The notes below the pieces were generated by a model. The model was given only the letters and a program-made list of their open reading frames with translations, ran no database searches and was not told the DNA's origin. A DNA stretch of 64,000 nt from Portulaca oleracea (taxonomy: Eukaryota > Streptophyta > Magnoliopsida > Caryophyllales > Portulacaceae), in the NCBI GenBank assembly GCA_029582165.1, contig CM055885.1, forward strand, positions 11,840,729-11,904,728, read 5' to 3'. The position numbers were made by a program, and so were the translations under genes. Shown here piece after piece: positions 33,880 to 46,151 of this stretch (its first letter is position 1; each line of letters starts with the position of its first letter).

Positions 33880-35322
33880 GGTCTCAAAAATGCCGGAGCA
33901 ACATGCCAACGGACAGCCAACACCCTACTTCACGATATGATGCATGTAGAAGTAGAGGTTTATGTGGATGACATGATTGTGAAATCAAAAACAAGGGAAG
34001 GACACATTCCTAACCTTCGCAAGTTTTTCCTCCGACTTCGCAAATACAAGATGCGGCTTAATCCGGCAAAGTGCACCTTCGGTGTCACCTCTGGGAAGCT
34101 GCTAGGCTATGTGGTTAGCCAACGCGGCATTGAGGTTGACCCTTCGAAGATAACGGCTATCCAAGAATTGCAGCCACCTAGAACAGAAAAGGGGATAAGG
34201 GGTTTCCTGGGACGAGTCCAATACATCAGCAGGTTCATCTCGAAGCTCACCATGACTTGTGAACCTTTGTTCAAGAAACTCAAGAAGGGAAGCAAAGTAG
34301 AATGGGACGATCAATGTCAAGCGGCCTTCGACAAAATCAAGGAATATTTGCAACATCCTCTAGTCCTCATGCCACCAGTACCAGATGAGCCTCTGCTCCT
34401 TTACCTTACTGTAACTAGCTCTGCAATGGGGGCTATGCTAGCTCAGAAGGCCAAAGGTCAAGAGAGCACCATCTACTACTTGAGCAAGAAATTCTTTGAT
34501 TACGAAACTCGATAGGCAGACATAGAGAAAATGGCTCTTGCGTTAGTATGGGCCACCAAGAAATTGAGACATTACATGCTTTCACATACTGTATATGTCA
34601 TAGCTGAGAACAATCCTATCAAATTTATCATGGAACAGCCTACCATCAACAATCGCATTGCTCGATGGGTGGTCATGCTTTCGGAGTTCAATCTTCTGTA
34701 CTTGCCTCAGAAATCCATCAAAGGACGGGTTGTCTCAGATTTCCTAGCTGCTTCTCCGACAAAGGAACCTCCAAGCACTCACTTGGAATTCCCGGATGAG
34801 GACGTATTTTTCACTGATGAAATCACATGGGAAATGTATTTCAATGAAGCTTCTAACCGAATGGGCTGCGGAATAGGAGTACTGCTGATCTCTCCAGAAG
34901 GGGCACATGTCCCTGTGTCCGTAAAGTTGGACTTTGATGCTACTAACAATGCTACAGAATATGAAGCATGTATCAGGGGTTTGCAAGCCACCTTGGCCTT
35001 AGGCATACGCCATGTAAAAGTCTTTGGGGATTCCAGCCTCATCATTAATCAAGCTAAAAACACATGGAAGGTCCGGAATGAATGTCTCATGGAATATCAA
35101 CGGAAGCTTTTGGGACTTGCTGACCAATTTGAGAAAATCAGTTTCCAGTACCTTTCAAGGGATCACAACGAATTAGCTGACGCTTTAGCCAAGTTGTCTT
35201 CAATGATATCCATACCATCAGGCACACTACAATTACCGGTAGTAGTAGAGCGGCAGTATGAATATGTTTGCCACTTGGAAGCACGAGAGGAAGAAACTGA
35301 GGAATGGTTCCATGACATATAG
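33880..35322 (+). pseudogene. Reverse transcriptase 3' half and dual RNase H of element D
   Basis: Continues RT after G. The catalytic box is intact (YVDDMIVKS), then KFFLRLRKYKMRLNP, RGFLGRVQYISRFIS and VEWDDQCQAAF. The first RNase H region is present (AMGAMLAQKA, KMALALVWATKKLRHY, RIARWVVMLSEF). The second (archaeal type) begins MYFNEASNRMGCGIG, with Asn at the first acidic position where B has FDGA. It continues NNATEYEACIRGL, VFGDSSLIIN and LADALAKLSSM. Stops lie at 34513 and 35320; no frameshift. RT copies the genome and RNase H degrades the RNA strand. Confidence 0.85.
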
Positions 35323-36579
35323 AATTTTCTTCGAAAGGGAGAATATCCGGCTGAGTTGGATGTTCGAGGACAGCGAGCGATCAGGTCTTTAGCAGCACAA
35401 TACTGCTTAATTCAAGATCGACTCTACAAGAAGTCACCTACAGGCATTAATTTGTTGTACATTGATGCTAAGAGTGCCAAGGAAATCATGACTACTGTAC
35501 ACGGAGGAGAATGCGGTCCCCACACGAATGGACGAATGTTAGCGAAGAAGATTAAGAGGCCTGGTTACTATTGGACCACTATGGAGGCAGATTGCTTAGA
35601 ATTCGTTCGAAAATGCCACAAATGCCAAGAATATGCCAACCTACAGCATCAACCCCCCTCATACCTGACTACTTTGACATCTCCGTGGCCATTCTCGATA
35701 TGGGGTATTGACATCATTGGCAAGATACACCCAACTGGAACCGGAGGACATGAGTACATATTGGTCGCCATCGATTACTTCACTAAGTGGGTGGAGGCAG
35801 CCTCTTTTGCCAAACTTACATCCAAACATGTGGCCAAATTCATTCTTCAAAACATCATATGTCGATATGGAGTGCCTCATGAGATCATCAGTGACAACAG
35901 AAGCCACTTTCGAAAGGAGGTGGAATCCTTGCTCGCCACTTACAAAATCCAGCATCATCAGTCTTCGCCATACCAGCCTCAAGCCAATGGAGCTGTGGAA
36001 GCGGCCAATAAGACGGTGTCAGGAATTATCAAGAAAATGGTTGTCACTTACAAGGATTGGCCCGACAAATTAGTATTTGCCCTATGGGGATACCGAACCT
36101 CTATACGAACCGCTACGGGGGCAACACCGTATTCCTTGGTATATGGGATGGAAGCAGTCCTTCCAATTGAAGTAGCGATCCCTTCGTTACGAATAGTGGC
36201 CGAGAGTCAGTTGCCAGAAGCAGAATGGGCTAGGGCAAGGTTCGAGGAGTTGATGTTGATGGACGAAAGGCGATGATGAGCACTACATAATGTGCAAGTA
36301 TACCAAAATAGGATAACTCGAGCTTTTAATAAGAAGGTAAAAAGTCGTTCACTTCAAGTAGGTGATTTGGTGCTTAAGGAGATGAGGGCACCTATACAGG
36401 ATCCAAGGGGAAAATTTGCACCTAATTGGAAGGGTCCTTATATGATTAAGGATATTTTGCCAGGAGGGGCAGCTCGGCTCGCCACCATAGATGGAGAAGA
36501 TATAATTCAGCCCACAAATTTGGATCAACTTAAACGATCAACTATAAAACTAAATTTTAGACACTTGGGATATATTTAA
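35323..36579 (+). pseudogene. Integrase of element D
   Basis: Same frame as RT. The HHCC zinc domain reads HGGECGPHTNGRML...C-x-EFVRKCHKC. The catalytic core shows FSIWGIDIIGKI (Asp), EIISDNRSHF (Asp) and NGAVEAANKTV (Glu), so all three catalytic residues remain. WPDKLVFALWGYRTSIRT and GATPYSLVYGMEAVLP follow. The C-terminal domain reads VGDLVLKEMRAP, QDPRGKFAPNWKGPYMI and PTNLDQLKR. Tandem TGA stops at 36274-36279 split core from C-terminus; TAA ends the frame at 36577. Integrase would insert the DNA copy with 5-bp TSDs, as seen for D itself. Confidence 0.85.
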
Positions 36580-36761
36580 TAAACGCTCATATACTTAAGG
36601 AAAATAAAGTTTGCAAGAACACAATATTTGTGAACAATATTTCTCCTTTATTAATCGAAAATGCAAATACATTATTTGTAACATAAGAAAATTCAAAAGG
36701 CATAATTAAATAAAAGACTATTCTGGCAAAGCAGTTTCAGTTCCATCACTCCATTCATCTT

Positions 36762-38235
36762 CTAATCTTGTTTCACCTTCTCTACTTCGCCAGTTGTCTT
36801 ATGGTCGATCTCCATGTCTCTGGGTCCATTAATCGCTTTCTCTTTGTCCTTGGGCTTATAGGCCCGCCTGCCTGATTTCCGCATATTAATTCTCGGACCA
36901 AGTCTGTCTTTTACCGAGTCTCTCGCGCCAAGACGGTCTTTCACTGAGGTACGAGGACCTAATCTTTCCTTCACAGGTGCTTGTCTTCGTCTCGCCTCCC
37001 CAGCACGGCAAGATTCGATGGCAGCAATCAGCCATCCATAATAACTAGCATCGGCAATGTAAGACACACGCATTTTTGGCGGAGATTTGAGAGTTGGTCT
37101 TCTTTCCCAATACTTCAGCCATGACTCGATCATCGAACTTCGAAGCATCAGTTGGTCAGGGGTTTTACACAGAAGCTCAGGAATGTCCTACTGGCGGCCC
37201 ATTTGGCGCTTCACTCGCGCAGGAAAATAAAAGGTCATGTGCGTCAAGCCGGTGAGACACACATAGGCATTGCGGAAATCATGAGTTATATAATCGGAAA
37301 TGTGCCACCATTCGATCCACCATACGATCTCCCGAGGTTCCTTTAAGAACGCAATCCATTCTGTCACCGAACGGAGGTCGGAATACTTTCTCTTTCTTTT
37401 ACAATAGTTCGCCAACGCCGATGAATTCTGAGGTTCTTCAATAAGGCCTAAATGCTCCATTAACCAGATCTGTCCACAAATTAGCCAGGGTTAGAAATTG
37501 CACACCAATTCTCCCAAGCTAAAAAAAACAAAAAAAAATGACAGAAAACCCGCGCGGGTTTTGCAAACAGTAGGGGCAAAATAAAAAGAGCAAATCAAAC
37601 AGTGGCAGACAGGATACCTGAAGTAGCAGCGGGCTCCCTCGAAAGTCATGTTCTGGATGCGGATCATCCAAGCCCATCATGGTTTCCGCTAGCATTAGGG
37701 GCACGGGATTGTAGCCTCGAGACATGTCGTCAACAATTTGGATTAAATTCGCCGGTCTAGTTCTTTTACCGCCATGATAAAAACAAAACTCGCCAAGGAG
37801 ACATAATACGAGCGCTCACACTCGTATCACGGGACCAAATTCCAAAGTGTGAGGAGATTGAATATATTCGACTATAGTTTGGAAGTGTACCTTTTCGCCA
37901 AATATTGCGCTCCCGACAACCCAAGACGAAAGACACAAGAACTCCTTGTATTGCTTGGGGGTGTCCATTGGTATGGGAGGCGATGTCGGGCGAGCAAAGT
38001 GATTTGTCCCTAAGATCAAGGACCATTCCTCCGGGAACGGACAGAGTTCCTTCCACGCAAAGCGAAAGACGTGCATTTTTGGATCCTAGAAAATCTCCGC
38101 CACGCGGAGAAAATCGTTGTTGATCCTCACTTGGCGAAGACACAATAAGCCCGTCAGCTTGTATCTTCCGAGCTCTTTCTTTTCTTCCTTGGATAGGGTG
38201 CTCATCCAAGTTGCAAGTTTCTTCTCGAAAGCCAT
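36762..38235 (-). pseudogene. Antisense aORF1 of element D (DUF7745-like), two exons
   Basis: Exon 1 (38235-37618, 206 codons) starts MAFEKKLATWMSTL. It contains EIF-stop-DPKMHVFRFAWKELC, where TAG stands for the Trp of FWDP, then FPEEWSLILG, FCFYHGG and SRGYNPVPLMLAETMMGL, ending LLLQ before GTATCC. The intron (37617-37470, 148 bp) ends CAG. Exon 2 (37469-36762) begins IWLMEHLGLIEEP and has WWIEWW, GLTHMTFYF, RVKRQMGRQ-stop and IESWLKYWERR, ending in a VKDRLGPR repeat. Both exons are multiples of three; only three point stops occur. The same order and splice junction exist in B. Extra antisense ORFs are known from Tat elements, but function is unknown. The DUF7745 resemblance is a motif-level guess. 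Confidence 0.7.
37545..37562. promoter_or_regulatory. Palindrome in the aORF1 intron of element D
   Basis: A perfect AAAACCCGCGCGGGTTTT lies inside the 148-bp intron, about 770 bp downstream of the aORF1 TATA. The LTR has its downstream copy about 790 bp after its TATA, so the relative position is similar. Confidence 0.6.
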
Positions 38236-38329
38236 GAGGAAAGGGGATATTCTTTGCGTTTTATTATGGATATGAGAAGAAGACTTTGAAGTGATGGTGA
38301 GGAGTAATGATCACATGCATAACATGGGG

Positions 38330-38337
38330 TATTTATA
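38330..38337 (-). promoter_or_regulatory. TATA box of aORF1 in element D, abutted by H
   Basis: The minus strand reads TATAAATA, 95 bases before the ATG. The tatac TSD of H overlaps this box, so H inserted at the core promoter and now supplies the sequence directly upstream. Confidence 0.6.
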
Positions 38338-38843
38338 CTGTAACGCCTCGGAAATTCAATTATCGAAAAGTCAAAGTCAAACTAACGTTAACAGACAAAA
38401 TTTAGCGGAAGACTTAAACTCTTATTGGGCGTCACTGCCGTATCCCCGAAGGAACACAAGGAAAGAAGGAAAAACAACGACTGTCTGTCAACGACAACCA
38501 ACTAACAAACTCATACTTAGAAATAAACCTCAAACTAACTTCAAGTCTTTCAAAAAGAAGCATAACAAAATTAACGACTCCTAGACATGTCGTCCTCACT
38601 TCTAATTCCCGTCCCCAGCATATTGATCATCACCTGAAAACAAAACATTTCAAAAATGAGGGGGAAATCTCAATAATGTCTACCCTTAACGTTAAAAACA
38701 AGTTAAGTTCATTTCAATTCATTTGAGGAAGGGGGAACAAGTCAAACCTTTTAATAAACCGTTTAACCCATACAACTGTTTTCCTCAACCCAACCCATTC
38801 ATTTTATTATGCGGGCGGGATATCAAATCCCATAAAGTAACAT

Positions 38844-39060
38844 CGCCTACGAAAGGCATCAAAACATTCGCCTACGAAAGGCATCAAAGATAATCGCCTA
38901 CCAAAGGCATCAAAAATCGCCTACCAAAGGCATCAAAGCAACCGCCTACCAAAGGCATCAAAAATCGCCTACCAAAGGCATTAAAGTAATCGCCTACCAA
39001 AGGCATTAAAGTAACCGCCTACCAAAGGCATTAAAGTAACCGCCTACCAAAGGCATCAAC
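38844..39060. repeat. Minisatellite in H (9 units of 23-26 bp)
   Basis: Units begin CGCCTAC(G/C)AAAGGCAT(C/T)AA, with variable 4-7 bp joints. Nine are seen. A relative of H carries an unrelated 42-bp array at the corresponding place. Confidence 0.9.
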
Positions 39061-41480
39061 AGAACAAACCCACTTAATGTTTCACTTGAGTTATTAGTAT
39101 ATTATTCAAACTCAGCTCACAACTCTCAAGTCAAACCCAACCCAGGTTATCAAAACCAATAATAAAACCACTAATAAAAGACCATCCAATTTCTCAACTC
39201 AAAAATCAAAGCACAAACAAATACAAACAGTTATCCAAAACAGATGGTCATATTTCCACAAAAGTCCCCTTTCGGGATGCAATTATCAAAACAGATTAGA
39301 AAACATTAAAACACATTTAAAGAGCATCCCCGTGGGGATTAGAGCATAGACATTACCTGGTTAACTTCACTTCACAGCAAAACGAACACACTTGAGCTCA
39401 CTAACGACGCGAATTAGCTCGAGCCTAAAATAGAATAATTATTCTAATCAAAACGCGCCCTTCGAAGTTAGTATTAACTACCTTCTAACTAACCCTCCCC
39501 TAGGAACCCTATAGGTTCCTATCAATCATGAATTTACACTTTAAATTACCTAACACATTCCAAGTAATCGCATAATAATACCAAGTAAACCTTTTCAATC
39601 AACAACACATTTATTAACAATTTCACATAACAAGACAGATTACAGCATCCACACAAAAAGGGTCGTAACTTGACTTCCCGACATCCTATGGGTCTGGTTT
39701 TGGACTTTTTGGAAACCTCGAGATGTCTACTAAACCTCTTAAGAGAACTTGAGACCCAACACACGCTTTAAGATCCTCTAAAACCGTCATCTTCCCAACC
39801 TGTTCAGATCTGACCTAGGTCTGGTAATCAGGGTATAACTCGACTTATAAAATTCCAAAGTCCGGTCCGCAAAATTCCTATGAAAGCTAACCTCTAAGGG
39901 AAACTCCAGTCCAAAGGGTTCGATCAAAAGACAACTACACTAACCGTGGTGACCCAATCTTTAGACCCCATCAAAACTATCCCGTTACCGGTTTCGATTT
40001 AATTTGCAAATTCGGTTCTAACTTCCACCAATCCGATCCCGGGTTCCTAATTTGGGCTTAAAACAGTAACTAAAGTTAAAAGTCTTCAACCTAACCCAAC
40101 CCAAGGTCCATACTTCATAATTTCTATAATTAAAACTCACTAGAACCAACTCTAATCAATTTAACTTGATTACACACAACATTAATCATGATATAACATA
40201 TCGCAACCCAAGAAACATGTAATTACTTGCTTAATAAAACAAGGATAGAACTTTGATAACCAAACACCCTAATCATGCTTGACCTATATGAATTACAACA
40301 TGGGTAATTATAAAAAAAAAACGAATTTCTTAATCAAGACTCAAGAAAGAACTTAAAGAACTTGTGAATAACTATAAAGAACATATAAACATTTAAACTA
40401 CTAATCAAGAATCCTAACAACCAATTGCTTTAAACAAGATTAAATCAAGAATCATAAATTAATAAACAAGAATTGAACTTTAGTAATTCATTCACCTAAC
40501 TTATTAAACACGATAAATTTAAGCATGATTGAAATAAAGAACATAACGATTCGAGAATTAATCTAAATAGTTAAACTTTAAGAATTCGTGCATACAATAA
40601 TATTGTTATCTAAAACCCTAACATGATTTCACATGAAAACAAAATATAACAACCAATTGAACATAATAATTTTACTACAACTATTACAAGCCTAATACAC
40701 CAAATTAAAGCATACAAGATTACATATAAAGAATTAGACAAATTACATGTAAATAAAAATAATACAAGAACAATTTAGTTACAAACAACAACCTAATAAT
40801 TTACACCCTTAATTACCCAAATTTACAAGATTTAACAAAAGAAACAGTAATAATAATACAATAATAATGATAATAATCAAAGACAAAGAAAGAAAAAGAA
40901 AAGTTTCAAAGAAAGAAAAATTAGGGTTTTACGTTAGGGTTTAGGGCACGGGTTTTTTTCCGGCGACTGGGGGTGCGACGGCGGTCAGAGGCGGCGACAG
41001 CAGGGCTACGACGGTGGTGGTCCGATCAGCAACCAGCAGCAGCGGCGCAGCGACAACGGCGGCCGAACCGACCGTTCGCGTGCAGGTGGGAGCGGCAATG
41101 GGGGTGTGGCGGTGGTCGCGGCGGTGTCCGGTGGTGTGGACGGTGGCGTCGCGGTGGCAGAAGGCGAGAGAGAGAGAGAAAGGTGGGTTTGAGAGAGTCA
41201 GGGAAAGAGAGAGAAAGAGAGACAAGAGGGAGGATGGTGGTGGTGCGTCCAGCGGCGGCGATCTGGCGGTGGCGGCGCGGCTGGGACGGCAGAGACACAG
41301 GGAGAGAGAAAGAGAGGGGGGAAAGAGAGGAGTGTAGGGTTAGGGTTTGGTTGTTATTAGGGTTTTAAGAGAGAAAGAGTGATTTTTATACTAACACCTA
41401 ATTAAGGTCCAATTAATCTACTCTTAATCCTAACCCAACCCAACACTAAAACAATTAAAAACTAATTTTTCTAAAACAAC

Positions 41481-41516
<36 letters not shown>
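41481..41516. repeat. TAA microsatellite in H
   Basis: About 12 uninterrupted TAA units in an AT-rich part of H. Confidence 0.9.
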
Positions 41517-41518
<2 letters not shown>

Positions 41519-41802
41519 CTAATACTAATAATACTATTATTAATAGAATCACATAGCAAATAATATTCACGTAATTATTCATATAACACAAAAATATTAA
41601 TAATAATACTAAAATAGAGTAAAACCAATAATACTAAACCCATGAAATTACCGATATACCCTTGTTAGTCTCTCACGATCCTACGAGCTCAAGTTTTAGT
41701 AAAAATAAACACAAACGAATAATAATAAATAACAAAGTCAAACCTAATTTACTAACGACGTCACGGTCAACATCTTTGGATTTTTCGGGGTTTTACATAT
41801 AC

Positions 41803-42397
41803 ACCCCCATTCAAGCTCAAAATGGAAAAATACAACCAGCAACGATCACATAGCCGTTGCCCTCCATATCCCATGATTTCAGCCCATCAACAACGGCTAG
41901 CAAAAAAAAAAAGAAAATAAATCAAAACCAGATCCGCCTGCACGCTCGCCCAAGCCCAAGGCCCGGGCCTGCTGAGGAGAAAGCCTGCGCGGGCTTTCCG
42001 TCGACATGGGCCGCCTTTCCGCAGCTCAGCCCACTCGCTTCTGATTGTAGTTGGGCTCTGGAATTAAATTGGCCCATTCGTGTGTTTTAATGTTTTGGAT
42101 CTTGACCCGATGATGCTCAGTTCTGAAATTTTCGCTCGAGTTCACTCTGACACATAAGTTTTCGTTTCCTTTTATTTTCTTTTCTTTTTGGGGAAGCGGG
42201 ATTAAATTGGGATTAATCTCATCATGTAGAGAGTCGTTCAATGCATCAATAAAATAAAGTTGTGTGTTCACCAAGTCTTGCATATAAAAATAAGAAATAA
42301 AATGCATAAGAGTCTTACATTAAAAAAAAAGTAGTACTAATTAGCTTCGCGTAATAAAAAAAAAAGATGCATAGAGTCTTGCTTGTTTTTGGTTTGA
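41803..42397. promoter_or_regulatory. Upstream region of aORF1 (element D) with a palindrome variant
   Basis: Before H inserted, this DNA lay directly upstream of the aORF1 promoter. It holds AAAGCCTGCGCGGGCTTT at 41980-41997, about 180 bp from the TATA if H is removed, and nearby GGCCCGGGCC and TGGGCC boxes like those in the LTR. No gene is seen. The 3' end of the aORF2 transcript should also lie here. Confidence 0.55.
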
Positions 42398-45300
42398 TCA
42401 CCACAGGGAACCCGCATCGCCGCTATCCTCAATCAGATTGGCACCAGCATGAGAAGTCTTAGTGTTAGAAGCACCAGCTGTACCAAAATATGTGTCCCAG
42501 GAATAATAGTCAGAACCAGGTGCTGTCTGCGGTGGCCCAGACAAGGGAACTTCGGAGGGATGCACGCTCGACGGTGATGATATGAAATGCTCCCGTGAAC
42601 CAGCTAGCCATGAATGGTTAGGAACACACCATTCAACAGAAGGGGTTGGCCATACAGGACCAGTTCCGTAACCAGGGGCTGGCCAACAAGAAGAAGTAGA
42701 TCCTCCTAACCAAGCCTGCTGGGGTACAGACCACTCTTGCGTATCCGCAAGCCATGAAGGACGCATTCCAGGAGCCGGGACTGGCCATCCAGCAGAGTAA
42801 GAGCCAGAACCAAAGGAGGAGGCATCGTATGGTGCAGGACGTGAAGTAGCGTCATCCGCTAGGACCTGACCGCCAGGATACCCTACGGATGCACCTGAGT
42901 CATGGTCCCTCGCCACAATCTCTTGTCCACGACGAGCAGAACGCACTAAAGTTGGAGTGCGGCGGGAGTGAGACGGCTGGTTGGTAGCACTCGATTCTAA
43001 AGCATCCTCCACCCAGTAAGAGCGAGGCTGAGTATCACCACCGTACCCAACACTGTGATGTGCCCCCCCTAGGCCAGAATACTCTTCCAGGGACATCTGA
43101 GCCATGTCTTCATTCACATGTCGATGGCCCCTGCTACCAGAACCGCTACGATGTGATCCCATAGAATGATGACTTTCGGCCATGTTGCCTTTACCACGAC
43201 CCTCTGGCACAGCTGCTAGAGGAGGACGAGAAGACCCACCAACCTCCTCCCGTGATCGACCCCAGGAAGAATATTCCCCTGCCGAAGAGCGACGTGGGGG
43301 CTCGGTACGAGGAACTCCCGCAGTGGAGCGTCGAGGGGGTTCCTGAGGAACTGACTCGGCGTCAGCCTCCATATCAGCACGCCTGGCGGTGTAACCGCGG
43401 TATCTGCCTGAGCCTGTAAATGACCGGTTGACGTATTTCAACATAGTACTCCATTCTTTGGTCACTTGCCTGAAGACAGACCATCGTGGCTGAAAGGCAA
43501 TAAAAGACAAAGGTTACACATGCATAATCGGCACATAAGGTAAAAGGAAGCTACAAAGGATGAGGGATTATCGGTTTCTGCTCAAACTCTTAGAGCGCGG
43601 AGCACTGACTGCTAGTCTCAACCTCCAAGAAACCGCCAATCTTTCTTCCTGCCGGTTGGGCCTCCACCTCAGCAGCCATAGCATAGGGCCCCAACTACAA
43701 GACTTTATGGTTAGGAGTCGATCAAGGGCACAACATAAAGAAAAGCGAGAAATACCTACCACTCGGGGCGCTAGACGACTCAAGTAGCGTTGGAATTCCT
43801 CATTAAAATGCTCCTGAGGAACGTCATGCACGAAGTTGTCAAAATCCCGACCCTGAATCCAATCTCCTAAGACATCCGGATTGATGCGCCAAGGCTCGAA
43901 CATGTGCTCTAGGGGATCCCGAGGTATGAGGCCAGGATATCCGCCCAGGATCTACCTCGTAGCTCTTTCCCCCTGGTACCATATGAAGCCCGAGGGTCCC
44001 TCCATCAGGATGCGAAGGCGAGTATCGTGCTCCACTTGTTGCAAAAGGGTGGGAAACCCACTCAAGTCAAACCCCGCCCATGGACGCCAGTTCACGTGGT
44101 CCTGTGAAAGATAGAGAGTCATTTCAAGAATAGAGGCAAAACTAAGATAAAGATGTCAGGCATAAAGAAATACCGGGGTAAGGTCATCCAGTACACGACG
44201 AATATGATCAAAATTTGCTGACCGAATTTCTTCCTCGTATGCCCTCGTGATCCAGTTAATGGGTGGGACCGTCCTATTTCTCTTGGAGCGAATTCCCAAG
44301 GACAGGATATACTCATATGCCCATGACTACATGATTATAAAGTCAAAAGAAATAGCAAAAGAGTAGCAAGACTACAAAAGAAGAGTCTCGGGTACGTACC
44401 TCGACCACCTTCCACAAAGAAGGACCATACTGAAAGCGGGTATGAGACTCGTGGAGGTAAACGGGATCGTCGTCCAGCGTCAGCCTGATACCTCGACGAA
44501 GCCAGAGAAGGAAACTCGCATACTCAGCCTTGCCCCAATTCAAGTTCCGAACCTCGTTCAAGTCCAGGAGATTCCGGAACCAGGTCAAGGTAATGTTATC
44601 TTCCCAATTGGCAAAAAGAGTGGTGGCAATAACATAAGCCAGGAAGATAAAGCGACGTTGATCTCCAGGCAAATTCTGAAAGTTGGCATCACAGATAGCT
44701 GCCTCGAAGTGCACATAGGCAAAGTTGGACAAACCCTGGCCTGGGCCTAAACGCGCTGACACTGGACCCTGCAAGTCCAGAACCATTGGCAGGATCTCAG
44801 CACTAAAGACTATGTCACGCCCCCCCAAGGAAACATAACAAAATCTGTGGGGGTAATCGTCATCTCCCCCACAGGTAGCTGGAAGGAGTTGGTCGTGTCC
44901 CAAAACCTTTCCGCCATAGCGTGACCTATCACGCGAAATGTACGGCCTTTCTAAGCCACCAGGCATTTCCAGAACGGCATGAGTCCTGCTACAGTAAGGG
45001 TGTTGCTAACAAAATCCTCGGGAATCGAATCAACTACCTTAAGGAGATCCTTTAGGACGCCGGGAGTTTTCAAATTGTCCTCCTAACAACAAAGCAGTGC
45101 AAAAATAAAGTCGGGGGCTCACCTATGACATTGGCTACATACATAGTCTTTCGGGCCCTAACTGGACCCAGCACCGACACTGGGCACACAGCCATGGCCC
45201 GCAAGATAAAGGAATTTAGCAAAAAGAATCTGCCAGCCCAAATAAACCGGCCTAGCAAAGTTAAAACCCGCACGGGTTTTGGCTCCGCAAGTGGGCCGCT

Positions 45301-45839
45301 CATCCAGGCCCAATTTCTTTTTGCTTTTGGGGTTTATGGTCCAGAAAACCCGCACGGGTTTTAACTCCGCAAGTGGGCCGCCCATCCAGGCCCAGTTTCT
45401 TTTTCCGTGATATGGTCCAGAAAACCCGCGCGGGTTTTCTCTGTTCAAATGGGCCGTGTGTTTTTGTTCCCTTTGGGCCAAATATGCATACAACCTATTC
45501 TTTTTTTTCTATGGGTCGAGTGTGGTCCGTTTTTCAAAAAAAAGGAAAGGGTTGCGAATAAATCATGAGGACATACAAGCATGCTAAAAATAATAAAAAT
45601 CGACAAGACATGAAAAATAAATTCATGCTTGCTCATTTTTCATTATTAAAGCTAAGCATCAAAAGAGGAGTGTTTCACAGGTTACCTTGCCATGGGAACG
45701 GTAGAACCAAGCATGCTTCCAAGATTGGATAGTGAGATCTGAAGGGTTCGGCATTTGCACCCGGGATGAAATTGCGCCTCAAAGACATCTCATGAGGCCA
45801 TGCCGCCGCATGAGGAAGAGGAGGATTTCTACGACACAT
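42398..45839 (-). pseudogene. Antisense aORF2 of element D: plant mobile domain gene, five exons
   Basis: Proposed exons: 45839-45686, 45082-44400, 44326-44174, 44101-43760 and 43489-42398, with GT-AG introns 45685-45083, 44399-44327, 44173-44102 and 43759-43490. Exon 1 ends WFYRSHGK. Exon 2 starts EDNLKTPGVL and has AERFWDTTNSFQLPVGEMTI, the signature PMD motif, then FIFLAYVIATTLFANWED and LNWGKAEYASFLLWL. Later exons carry VNWRPWAGFD and YQGER. The last exon is a Ser/Gly/Pro-rich, likely disordered tail of 364 codons. Breaks: one shift in exon 1, a G-run insertion near 44817 and a few stops. PMD proteins (PF10536, for example MAIN and MAIL1) affect gene expression and transposon silencing; PMD is known in transposons. 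Confidence 0.75.
45263..45438. promoter_or_regulatory. Palindrome triad in aORF2 intron 1 (element D)
   Basis: Sites at 45263-45280, 45345-45362 and 45421-45438, spaced 82 and 76 bp. The first two repeats also share flanks (CTCCGCAAGTGGGCCGC and CATCCAGGCCCA), so these are tandem units of about 80 bp. They lie 500-680 bp downstream of the aORF2 TATA. Confidence 0.7.
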
Positions 45840-45937
45840 TATATCCAAAAAGCAATTTTCTAGAGAGAGAAAAAGGAGTTAGGGAGATGATGAGAAGAGG
45901 TTGAATGTGTGAATGAAAGAGATGAATGAGGTTTGGC

Positions 45938-45945
45938 ATTTATAG
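45938..45945 (-). promoter_or_regulatory. TATA box of aORF2 in element D
   Basis: The minus strand reads CTATAAAT, about 100 bases before the proposed ATG (45839). Three palindromes lie 207-390 bp upstream of it. Confidence 0.55.
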
Positions 45946-46151
45946 AAATGAAGAATGAATGTGAACCGTTCGTTTCTAGGACCCGCCTCGAGATGCCAAA
46001 TGCGTTTCATTGGCCGAAAATCCAAAGGTCATCTCTTTGCCACTCAAAGAGGAGACTAGTCATGTGGCTCTCTCTCATCCACACGAGGCCTGGGCCCCAC
46101 TACGATTCCCTTCACAAGGAGAAAATTAAAAAAAAAGAAAATGAAAACGCC

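Larger units (their letters stand above)
38339..41797. mobile_element. Element H: 3.46-kb TG...CA insertion, probable solo LTR
   Basis: Begins TGTAACGCCTCGG and ends CGGGGTTTTACA, flanked by the perfect 5-bp TSD tatac (38334-38338 and 41798-41802). The ends are roughly inverted, but not a long TIR. There is no PBS, pol or internal domain, and no second LTR, so a solo LTR is the simplest reading; a non-autonomous element of another type is possible. A truncated relative lies at 58674-60275. The interior holds a 9-unit minisatellite, a TAA microsatellite and a GC-rich stretch (40960-41340) with purine-rich strand bias. Confidence 0.7.

Noticed and set aside
38844..39060. Regular array resembling a CRISPR array
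   Set aside because: Spacers are only 4-7 bp and not diverse. The context is a plant transposon, so this is a minisatellite.
40941..41368. Several overlapping ORFs in a GC-rich part of H on both strands
   Set aside because: Open on both strands because of low-complexity, purine/pyrimidine-biased sequence. No motif, and no matching frame in the truncated relative.
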